DNA of 64,000 nucleotides from Amaurobius ferox (lineage: Eukaryota; Arthropoda; Arachnida; Araneae; Amaurobiidae), in contig OX578144.1 of the NCBI GenBank assembly GCA_951213105.1, positions 81,690,301-81,754,300 on the forward strand, given 5' to 3'. A program made the translations under genes and the position numbers. Positions 56,328 to 64,000 of the stretch are shown here, piece after piece (the first letter of the stretch is position 1; every line of letters starts with the position of its first letter). The notes below the pieces were generated by a model. That model was given only the letters and a program-made list of their open reading frames with translations, made no database searches and was not told the origin of the DNA.

Positions 56328-57079
56328 TTTTTATTTTATACTTGCAAGAATTTCTGAATGTAATTAATTTTAAAATTTGCTGTATAAAATCAAAAAAAAA
56401 AAATCATGCCGGTCACGCACAAACAGTAACGTTCATGCTCCAAGCGATTGAATTTACTCCACAAACTATGCACTAATAGATATACTCTGTGTTATTTGGA
56501 AAATAAAAAAAGAATTAATAATTAAAAAATGCAATAAAATAATCAAAGTTCACTCCAACGATAGAATTTGCAATAACGTCCCTGTTGTTCACAGAGTCCC
56601 TGTCTCTAGTAGCTCAACTGTTGAGCCTCTGCTGGCCAGTACAAATATTCATAGTTTGATTTCAGGTTGGGGCAGCACTAACGACCACGCAGGATACTGT
56701 ATGTACCCGCATGTACTGTTTAATATTAGCATTGTTATGAGTATTATCATTGTTTTCCATAGTAAATAATGCTATACAAATCTTGGAATTTATACAATTC
56801 GAGTTTTAATCATGAAAATTACTAAACATTCGATATAGTTTTAGTTTTTACATAAAGTATCTGCATATGAAATTTTATAATAGTAACTGTAATTGTTCTT
56901 GAATTATCGTGTTCACACATATATGAATATCTTTTCAAAATTATTCGAAATGGGTTCAGGAGATCTTGAAACGTGCTTATCTGTTAAGAGGAACTTCTTT
57001 TCTAAATAATAGTGCTACGAACATATAAGATAACTTTATTGGAGGCACTTTATGTGAATGTATGGTTGCCATATTTTGA
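56328..57079. other. Unassigned, with a tRNA-like remnant at 56610-56690
   Basis: AGTAGCTCAACTGTTGAGCC and TTTGATTTCAGGTTGGGGCA repeat the tRNA-like segment of the composite element in degenerate form. 56865-57010 resembles 46700-46910. Confidence 0.4.
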
Positions 57080-57501
57080 CTTTAGGAATAGGGTTGCCAT
57101 GATTGGCGTTTTACTACCAACTTAGCGAGTTTTCGATATACTAGAACTTTCTCTAAATATCGAAGATTCTTGGAGATACGAGCTCTATCTATCAATTTCT
57201 ACTGAGATCATATAAAAATAGTCATAACTCAGTTGAAGAGTAGTTGACGCGATACGAACCAAATTGAATTGTGACATATGTCAATGTTTTGAGAACAATA
57301 TCGACTATTTAGTGAATTATCTAAACTTTCAATTGCTGTTTCATTGTATCTGACAGTTGGTGATCTTGTAATGTAGTTATTGAATTATTTGCTGTGTATT
57401 GTTCCTGTTTACGCAGTGCTTGTATAAAAACGTGTTAGTTATCAGAAATTTGGACTCATTCATTGTATCCCGAGAGTACAGTCACGAGGATACGCCTTAG
57501 C
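57080..57501 (+). mobile_element. LTR-G copy, 5' LTR of a Gypsy-like remnant
   Basis: CATATAAAAATAGTCATAAC (TATA), GTAGTTGACGCGATACGAAC, TGTCAATGTTTTGAGAACAA and ATTGTTCCTGTTTACGCAGT match the solo LTR at 3565-4612. Right after it, ATTGGAGGCAAAAGTCGG resembles a primer-binding-site region. Confidence 0.65.
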
Positions 57502-57807
57502 AAATTGGAGGCAAAAGTCGGATTCATGGAAACTTGACAGGAGGTTATGGCTTCCTCAACTAGAAAAACGATGGTGGAACAGTTAGGAAGCTTGAAAAGA
57601 GATTAATGACTGTGGAGCGGGAATAGCAGGTAGCCAATTTAAATTTTAACATTTAAACATCATGTAAAAGAAAGTCACCTATGTATGAAGGACATAGCAT
57701 TTGGAAAAATTTCCTGGCGCAATTCGGCATAATCGCAGAAGCGAGAAGACAAAATATTGCCAAGTCGTTGTTTCCCTTTGAGGTCTTGCGGCTGATGTTT
57801 TTACAGA

Positions 57808-58175
57808 CGTTCCCGGCGTGGAGGTGGGGCAGCTCATTGGTTAGCGCGAGGGGATTGCACACGAACGACTCGAGTTCGATTTCTGGTCTGCACAAACTGC
57901 CTCCGTGTTCAAGCGGAGTAAAGGCACATATATGTGGGTCCGTAAGTTCTTCCGAGAGGTTGCTGGTAGGAGGAGGAGAGTACGGTCCCTTTTGATGCGG
58001 TCAGTACTGGGTTCCGGTCTAAATTGGGTAGCATTTCCCCGCCGTCCAAACAGATACTTTATACCTTCGGGCAACCCGGCCACACAAATAGCTACTGTAA
58101 GCCTTCGGATCAGTCGTGTGGTCTGGGTCTTTCACACTTTAGGGCTGGTCGGACTGCCTGGGTCGAAGAAGGAGG
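57808..58175 (+). mobile_element. tRNA-headed SINE
   Basis: The head GTGGGGCAGCTCATTGGTTA + GCGCGAGG, with GAGTTCGATTTC as box B, is tRNA-like. The body (CCGTGTTCAAGCGGAGTA, GTGGGTCCGTAAGTTCTTCC, GGTTCCGGTCTAAATTGGGT) is the one in the 5S-headed SINE. The 3' end is unlike the (CAA)n form: GTGTGGTCTGGGTCTTTCAC and onward. Confidence 0.72.
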
Positions 58176-58754
58176 AGGAGACCTTCCCGGTAGAAAAACG
58201 TCTAGAATTCGTAGCCCTGGGAAGACTTTGAAACTCCCTTATGTAGAGAATAATTTGAAAGATACAAGCAGAGTTCAATTTAAGTCACGCAGCCAAAAGT
58301 TTGTTGAGAGTTTACAGTAGCTGGTGTTGGATATTGAAAGACTTTCGCAGCTATCCCCAGTATTTTATAAATGTCATTTGTGACCTAGAAATTCAGTAAG
58401 CTGTTCTCATAGTCGAATACAAGGATCTGAGAGCTGCACTATCAGCCAGCATGTTTGAAATCAGCATGATAGGCATCCCTCAGATTTCGTGCGAGGTGCA
58501 GTCATCCTACGTGGTGCGGTCGTGACTGATAGCACATCGAAATCTGAGATGCTGCGCTCTATGGATGAAATGAAAGACATGCTTTAGAGGCAAAGTAACG
58601 ACATATTTAAGTTTTCATCTGGATCGTTTGCGAAAGAATTGGAGTGCGGGACTTACGAAGAAAAGTCACATAAGGAGAAAAGGAGCAAAAAAAAAGGGGG
58701 CAATGCCTCCAGAAAATCTACAGGAAACTAATCAGTGTCCATCTTAAGGAACTG

Positions 58755-58918
58755 ATGTTGCCGTGTTGTTGTTGTTGTTGTTGTGACCCAGACCGTCCGA
58801 TCTACCAGAAAGGTGTAAGGTAACTGTGAGATTGCCGTGTAGAAGACCCAGACCGTCCGACTCATCCTGAGGACTTGAGTATCTATTTGGACGGCCGGTG
58901 AGGTTGCCGTGTGAAGGA
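58755..58918 (-). mobile_element. Two nested SINE 3'-end insertions
   Basis: (TTG)n then ACCCAGACCGTCCGATCTAC is a reverse (CAA)n-tail SINE end, followed by a second end with ACCCAGACCGTCCGACTCAT. The motif 'TTGCCGTGT' appears at 58756, 58833 and 58909, as expected if each insertion duplicated the same target. Confidence 0.7.
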
Positions 58919-59279
58919 ACTGTCCTAATAAACACTTTCCAGATTTCATTGTTGCACGGAGGAGATAATGGACTTTACGTCAGGGATGTTATCAACAACA
59001 TCGAATGTCAACTGATTCTAGACACGGGTGCGAGTGCGATTCTCTTTAAGTTTGCCGAATTAATGGTCAACTTATTTATACCGCACCCTCCATCTATCTC
59101 TCTGTGCGCAGTTATTGGAGAAATAGCGAATGTGCATGGAATGAGTCCGGGTCGCAAATAAGCGCCCATTACTGCTCAATTCAAAAAGCGCGTTATTCGC
59201 AACAGACAAAATACACAAAATACACACACACAAAAGAAAACAACCCACAAAAAAACTTTTCTCCACCTGTCTGGAATTC

Positions 59280-61650
59280 CCGGTTTCGTTTTATAGTGTT
59301 TTTTTCAGCGATCGTAAAGGAAACTCGAGCTTATACAATAACTAAAAAGTAATTCCACATTAAAAAAATAATAACGCCGACGGATACGCACCTATTCGGG
59401 TCCTGAAGTACATGTGTACCAAATTTCTGGTTGAATGATGTTTAAATTCCTCGTTGCAGACTGCATAGACAGACATCTTTCTTTATTATGCTACATGATA
59501 TAGAGGTCTTTAAAATAGTGAAATATCGGTTAATTGCTCTACATTAACACTGGCAAAATTTTAGGTAATTTTACTCTGTGGATTTTCATGTTGCAAAGCA
59601 CATTTTCTCATAATTAGCCGTTCCGTGTAAGTTGGACCGCTGTCATGAGCTTTGTTCTGAGTAGCTTTCTGGATTTAAAACTGAGAATATTCTTGTTTGC
59701 GCTTTGCTTAAACGAAATCATTTTATATATTCAATATATTTTTAAATTATTGCCGGTAATGGATGGCACACAAAAGGACTATTTCCTTTTTAATTTTTCT
59801 GTCGGGAGATATAATTATGCTATCCGTTTTGGGTTTAGCTGAAAAATGTCCAAATATCGGTAGTCGAAAACTTATTTATGACCTGTCGGATTATAAATGA
59901 AGTTAAATAAAATTTATACTTGAAATTGCAGAATTGGTGCTAATATGAAATGCACTCTGCATGTTTATTTGAATTTCCACATTTTCCTTTGATCATTTTA
60001 GCATCAGCGTAAACAATTATTTGTAGTCAAACCACGTACTTAAAAAATTATCCCTCTATTTGATGTTTATTGCAAATAAACATTATTTCTGTCCCCCCCC
60101 CCCTCAAAACTCCAAATGCTAAAAAGGGGAGGGGATAATAGTGGGCGTGTCCATGTACACAATTGATACATGCCCTGCCTATTCACAATTAAATCTTGTA
60201 GCTATTTTGTAAGTAACGGTTGTTTTCTAATTAAATGTAATTGTCAGCATTTTCATTTTGTTTTATTTATTATAGGCAGCAGGGAAGTTTTAAAACTCGA
60301 GAACCGAAGTAACTAGAAACTTTAAATTTCGTACTCATTATTTTTCGTGATATATTTGCTTTGGATTTTGAACCCTTATAGGTCTGGCCTGTCAGGGTCT
60401 GCCATATGAAAGTACATTTTTCAACACACTGATGTAAACCGTTTTTCGATTTAAAATTTAGTTTAGGAAATATTTAATGTTAAATTCAAAAGAAAATTAA
60501 TGATCTTGGCGCAGTGCCTTGAATGAAATTCGAGCCGCACCCCCCCCCCCCCCCCAAGCATTTTATAGTGTTTTTTCAATGATCGCAAAGGACATTCGAG
60601 CTTATAAAATAACAAGACTAATTCGACATAAAAAAATATGACGCCGAGAGGTATACCTATTCGGGTCCTGAAGTACACGTGTACCAAATTTCCTGGTCGC
60701 ATGATGCTTATATTCCCTACTGCAGACTGCATAGAAAGATATCATTGCCTTTTATTATATAGATACGATATAGAGGGAAGTCTTTAAAACAGTGAAATAT
60801 CGGTTAATTGCTCTATATTAACATTGGCAAAATTTTAAGTAATTCTAAGCAGTGGGTTTTTATGGTGCGAAGCATATTTTTTCTTAACCAGTTTCTCTGT
60901 AGCAGTTGGACTTGTTCCGTTTGTTTCATAACACTGCAGCTTTGTTCTAGCTCAGCGTTTTGGACTTACGACAAAATATTAAGCATCAGTTAGAAACAAT
61001 ACGAAATCATTTTTTATATAGAATATATTTTTAAATTATTATCAATATATATGTATGGTACACTAAAATACTATTTCATTTTTAATTGTTTGCAATCTCA
61101 TACTCGGTTGGGAGATATAATTATGCTATCCGTTTAGAATTTAGCTAAATGTTGCCCAAATTTCGGTAGTCGGAAAAAATTATTTATGGCCTGTTGGATT
61201 ATAAATGAAATAAAATGATATGTAGACATGAAATTGCAGAATTAGTGAGAATATGAAATGCACCCCGAAAATTTATTTCAACTTCCACATTTTTCTTTGA
61301 TCATTTTAGCATCAGCTTAACAATAATTTGGAATGAAACCACCTAAAAAATTATCCCTCTCTTTGATATTTATTGCAATTAAACACTATTTCAATTCCTC
61401 CCTAAACAGAAACCTAAACAATTATCCATCTCTTTGATATTTATTGCAATTAAACACTATTTCAATTCCTCCCTAAAACTCCAAATGCTAAAAAGGGGTG
61501 TGGATAAATGTGGGCGTGTCCATGTATACAATTGATACATGTCCCGCCTAATCACAATTAAATCTTGCTATTTTGTAAATAAATTTTGTTTTCTAATTGA
61601 ACGCAGTTGTCAGCATTTTCATTTTGCCCAATTTCTTATAGGAAGCAGGG
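59280..61650 (+). repeat. Tandem duplication, ~1.27-kb unit
   Basis: Unit 1 (about 59280-60290) and unit 2 (about 60550-61650) share TTTTATAGTG, CGGGTCCTGAAGTACA.GTGTACC, GTGAAATATCGGTTAATTGC, GGGAGATATAATTATGCTAT and AAAAGGGG..GGATAA.GTGGGCGTGTCCATG in order. They differ by an estimated 15 percent. The first ~180 bp (TTCGGGTCCTGAAGTACATG ... TTTATTATG) resemble the 3' end of the repeat at 40906-41662. C runs lie at 60094-60103 and 60541-60555. A 71-bp duplication (61351/61422) is inside unit 2. Confidence 0.8.
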
Positions 61651-62099
61651 AAGCCTTTCCTATAAGAAACTATACAAAAGTAAAGTACAAGTTCTCCCCC
61701 ATAAAATTATTACAGAGGTTATATATATGCAATACTCTCCAAAAGTTAGGCACGAAACAATAAATTTTGCATAATTCATGAAATTCTGCACCTATCTACT
61801 CTAAATTTCACAGGAAAATACTCTGATGAGTTATTTAGTCATACAAATTTTAATGAGACAAAATATGTACATGTAGGGGTTTTATTTACATCTAAATTGT
61901 TACAATAGAAGAAAAATGTTTAGAGAGGATAAATATTCTGAATGATGCATGACCCGCCAAGTGATTCTTAATACGGAATTTGGCCCCATTAGACTCTGAT
62001 ATAGGCTCGGCACATGATAATTTATGCCTTAATCGAGTGTTCCAGGGTGACGGAGGACAATGATTGCCATTCTTATATACGAGAAGCTTGCAGTTCTTG
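61651..62099. other. Unassigned, no feature seen
   Basis: No repeat end recognised. TATATATGCA and 'ATACTCTCCAAAAGTTAGGCAC' near 61720 could be a mariner-like edge, unsupported. Confidence 0.3.
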
Positions 62100-62102
62100 G
62101 AG

Positions 62103-62375
62103 CTTGGGGTGGGACAACCCAGTGGTTTGCACTAGGAAGACCTGAGTTCGATTCCCAGCCCTGCCCAAGCTGTCCCCGTGTTTACTCGGAGTACGAGCAC
62201 GTTAAATATGTGGGTCCGTAAGTCCTTCCGTGAGGTTGGTGGTAGGTGAAGGAGGGAGCGTTCCCTGTGGATATCACCTTCACTGGACTTCGTTTTAAAT
62301 TGGGCGGCATTTCTCGGTCTACCTGAAGGTGTAAAGTATCTGTTTGGACGACCGGGAGGTGCCATCTAATGTAGA
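62103..62375 (+). mobile_element. tRNA-headed SINE
   Basis: Box A region GACAACCCAGTGGTTTGCAC and box B GAGTTCGATTCCC, then the shared body: GTTTACTCGGAGTACGAGCA, TATGTGGGTCCGTAAGTCCT. It ends TGTTTGGACGACCGGGAGGT without (CAA)n. Confidence 0.75.
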
Positions 62376-62379
62376 CCAG

Positions 62380-62615
62380 AACTCAGTGGGCATCCACAAG
62401 GACCCTACAAGGATCCACAAGGAGGCATCCACAAGGACCCTACCTTCCTTCCCCTACCACCAACCTCTCGGAAGGACTTACTGACCCGCATGTTTCACGT
62501 GATCGTACTCCGCGTGAACACGGCGACAGTTTGGGCAGAGACAGGAATCGAACTCTTGCCGTCCGAGTGCAATCACCGTACCCTAACCACTGGACTGTCG
62601 CACCCGCCGGCTGAA
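62380..62615 (-). mobile_element. tRNA-headed SINE, opposite orientation
   Basis: On the minus strand the head reads GCGGGTGCGACAGTCCAGTG + GTTAGGGTACGG with box B AGAGTTCGATTCC. The body has GTTCACGCGGAGTACGATCA and CAGTAAGTCCTTCCGAGAGG. It stops mid-body near 62400. Together with the previous SINE it forms a head-out inverted pair. Confidence 0.75.
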
Positions 62616-62840
62616 GCGTCATAAAGTCTGACCAACGGATCCAGGACTCCGTCGAGATACATTTACGTCGTCACAGTGCCGTATGAAAACATGATGGTTA
62701 GTGCGTCCTCCGAAAGGAACGACAACCGATATTATCACACTACCACGAATAAAGACATGGAGTTCAACGATGACACTGGACTCGATGCGTGCTCCTTGTT
62801 TCCTCCAGACTTGCATACTTTCACTTTACGATTGCAGGCA
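62616..62840 (-). pseudogene. Tc1-like transposase fragment, other family
   Basis: The minus strand reads QVWRKQGARIESSVIVELHV, FIRGSVIISVVVPFGGRTNH, HVFIRH, then after a shift TVTT, stop, MYLDGVLDPLVRLYDA. The 'GSVMVWGGI.FGGRT.L.VF.RGTVTA..Y.DEVL.P' core of Tc1 transposases is recognisable. Both ends are lost. It is distinct from the Tc1 family at 25012 and 63430. Confidence 0.6.
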
Positions 62841-62865
62841 AAATTTTGATTGGTGTGTGAAGAGA

Positions 62866-62867
<2 letters not shown>

Positions 62868-62899
<32 letters not shown>

Positions 62900-62900
62900 T
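62868..62900. repeat. (AC)n(AT)n microsatellite
   Basis: Pure dinucleotide run. Frames through it are artefacts. Confidence 0.9.
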
Positions 62901-62944
62901 AGTGCTTTTCCACCTGTTTGGCTTTGATGAATGGTCATTTTCTG

Positions 62945-63383
62945 TTTTTCAATTTTGAAATCTTACCATTGATATTTATAGATCATATATAGCTTGATGA
63001 CTGGATATATGCTTTATATTCTCCCCTTGATTGATGAATATCTATTTTTTACATCTTTATATGTAGCTATCTTTAGTAGCTATCTCTTTACGTTTTGGTT
63101 ATATGAGTTACAACTCATCTATAATCTGTTATTGGAATTTTATATAATATATATATATATATACATATATATGGATTTTATTTGATTTTCTATTATCAAT
63201 TTCTTTCCATTGATGTTTGTTGTTTGTCTTCAGCTTGATGACCAGAAGTTTGCATTTTATGTTCCACTTGATTGATGATTCTCTGTTTGATACTTTTTCA
63301 TTTGATAGCCATTTTTTGATGTTGGGGAACTTTGAGTTCCAACTTCTCTCTAATCTATCATTGGATTTTCAAACTATTATTAT

Positions 63384-63427
<44 letters not shown>
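62945..63427 (+). repeat. ~235-bp direct duplication, each unit ending in (TA)n
   Basis: CCATTGAT.TTT.TTG, AGCTTGATGAC, CTTGATTGATGA, GAGTT.CAACT and AATCTGTTATTGGA-type blocks at 62965-63140 repeat at 63207-63370. Each ends in (AT)n (63149-63167, 63389-63427). Confidence 0.75.
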
Positions 63428-63429
<2 letters not shown>

Positions 63430-64000
63430 CGTGACAGTAAATATGAGATACCAAGAAGGAGTGGGCAGAAAAATATGCAAATTGCAAGGTATACGCAGCT
63501 CATCGAGTTATGTAAATGATTTCGAAATGCGCAGCTGTCCAGTGCATGTTGAGTGAGATATAAGGGAAGGAATCTGCAGAATCGGTAATAGTCCCGCTGC
63601 TCTGTCTTCCAGGGAAATCATTTTACAATTTTTTTCTGTCTCAGAGGAAACCTGTATCAACAGTGAATGCCAGGCCGCCGCCAATCGAGGTAGTTCCATC
63701 AGACAGACGATTTCACGAGGGGTATGGTGATCGCACTCAGAAGGGTAGGTTGGTCCATACGATAAATCTCAGCGGACAGCCACTTACACGCGTCCACGGT
63801 GCACCGGTTGCGGCGAAGATGGTTGGAATAAGGGAATGTGGTACGTTTGAAGGGTGCCGTAACGATCAGAGCGATTTGAGCACGCGTGGACCGACGCATC
63901 CTTCGGCAAGTGTTGGCGGCCGTGCAAGTCACTTCCTTCTTCTTTTTTCAGCACATGCAGGACACCCTTGGTGTTCCCATATCGACCAGGACCTTTATCC
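63428..64000 (+). mobile_element. Tc1-like element, 5' part, runs off the window
   Basis: The left end ACGTGACAGTAAATATGAGA + TACCAAGAAGGAGTGGGCAG is the inverse of the Tc1 right end at 25570-25632. A (TA)n precedes it, giving the TA target. It holds the transposase N-terminus. Confidence 0.78.
63667..64000 (+). pseudogene. Tc1-like transposase N-terminal part
   Basis: From ATG 63667: MPGRRQSR, stop, FHQTDDFTRGMVIALRRVGW, SIR, stop, ISADSHLHASTVHRLRRRWLE, stop. It continues ARVDRRILRQVLAAVQVT and QHMQDTLGVPISTRTFI. This is the paired-like HTH domain of Tc1 transposases (RG.V.GLR..GWS...IA...H...STV.RL..RW.E, then the RRI.R linker). Four in-frame stops show it is dead. The C-terminal family partner at 25012 shares VERHTARQRGIMV-type sequence. 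A 146-codon frame in another phase and an antisense frame are shadows. Confidence 0.8.

Larger units (their letters stand above)
57502..59161 (+). pseudogene. Ty3/Gypsy gag-protease remnant
   Basis: The gag trace MYEGHSIWKNFLAQFGIIAE is at 57681-57740 and VQFKSRSQKFVESLQ, then 'LDIERLSQLS', at 58275-58355, patterns typical of Ty3 gag. 'CDLEIQ' follows near 58380. The protease reads GLYVRDVINNIECQLILDTG, ASAILFK, with DTGAS at 59021-59035, then 'ISLCAVIGEIANVHG', the flap-region pattern. Stops, frameshifts and two SINE insertions (57808-58175, 58755-58918) break it. Reverse transcriptase and integrase are absent. This is an old genomic copy and cannot function. Confidence 0.75.

Noticed and set aside
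57681..58231. Frames of ~100 aa near the Gypsy remnant taken as intact genes
   Set aside because: Only the first ~40 codons are gag-like. The rest is the inserted SINE in two phases.
63563..64000. A 146-codon open frame at the right edge and a 77-aa antisense frame
   Set aside because: The phase with Tc1 HTH similarity is a third one, with stops. The two open phases show no family resemblance.
1..64000. A host gene with introns
   Set aside because: I looked for conserved exons and found only transposon protein traces. Short, poorly conserved exons or a long intron cannot be excluded without transcripts.

Overview
The window looks like repeat-rich intergenic DNA from an animal, most likely an arthropod and probably a chelicerate such as a spider. 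The grounds are AT-rich non-coding sequence, long (CA)n/(TG)n tracts, many decayed Tc1/mariner/hAT transposons, SINEs, LTR elements, and several high-copy short families whose general look I associate with spider assemblies. The taxon is inferred from memory and was not tested. I found no convincing host protein-coding gene. Nearly every long reading frame is a translated microsatellite, a translated SINE, or a broken transposase.

Layout. 0.3-5 kb: a 36-bp minisatellite, a foldback element (FB1), a 21-bp minisatellite, then a three-level nest (inverted-repeat element > Ty3-like solo LTR > dimeric SINE). 5.4-10.7 kb: four ~0.95-kb copies of Family A. 11.7-13.1 kb: foldback FB2 and a GT-rich array. 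13.9-16 and 20.4-21.6 kb: Family C. 16.7-19.4 kb: a mariner-like (DUF4817-type) element with long inverted repeats and a solo LTR inside its transposase. It is followed at 19.4-19.8 kb by a deletion-derived mariner foldback. 25 kb: a Tc1 3' half. 26.3-28.35 kb: a 75-bp tandem array split by a 1.66-kb solo LTR. 28.9-31.6 kb: Family B with an expanded 153-bp module. 32.3-33.5 kb: a divergent Family A copy. 33.9-37.2 kb: two direct repeats bracketing foldback FB3, which contains a precise 836-bp hAT element. 37.5-38.65 and 47.37-48.88 kb: two inverted copies of a composite punctuated by tRNA-like segments; the second holds a full-length 5S-rRNA-headed SINE. 39.4-40.7 and 57.1-59.2 kb: Ty3/Gypsy-like remnants with LTR, gag and protease traces. 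44.8 kb: a second DUF4817-type transposase fragment. 45-46.6 kb: a ~150-bp satellite. 49-56.3 kb: more Family A and B. 59.3-61.7 kb: a 1.27-kb tandem duplication. 62.1-62.9 kb: two opposed tRNA-headed SINEs and a Tc1 fragment. 63.4 kb to the end: the 5' half of a Tc1 element running off the window.

Nothing here acts as a pathway. The relations are those of parasites: SINEs inserted in LTRs inside foldbacks, solo LTRs inside transposases, and families spread by deletion derivatives. The best-supported results are insertions with exact target-site duplications: a 5S-SINE (14 bp), a dimeric SINE (15 bp), a hAT element (8 bp) and two solo LTRs (5 bp each). The best candidate for an undescribed system is the set of Families A, B and C. 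They share one plan: a short hairpin at each end or a subterminal inverted motif, and a microsatellite beside one end. This resembles Helentron-associated (DINE-1-like) elements.
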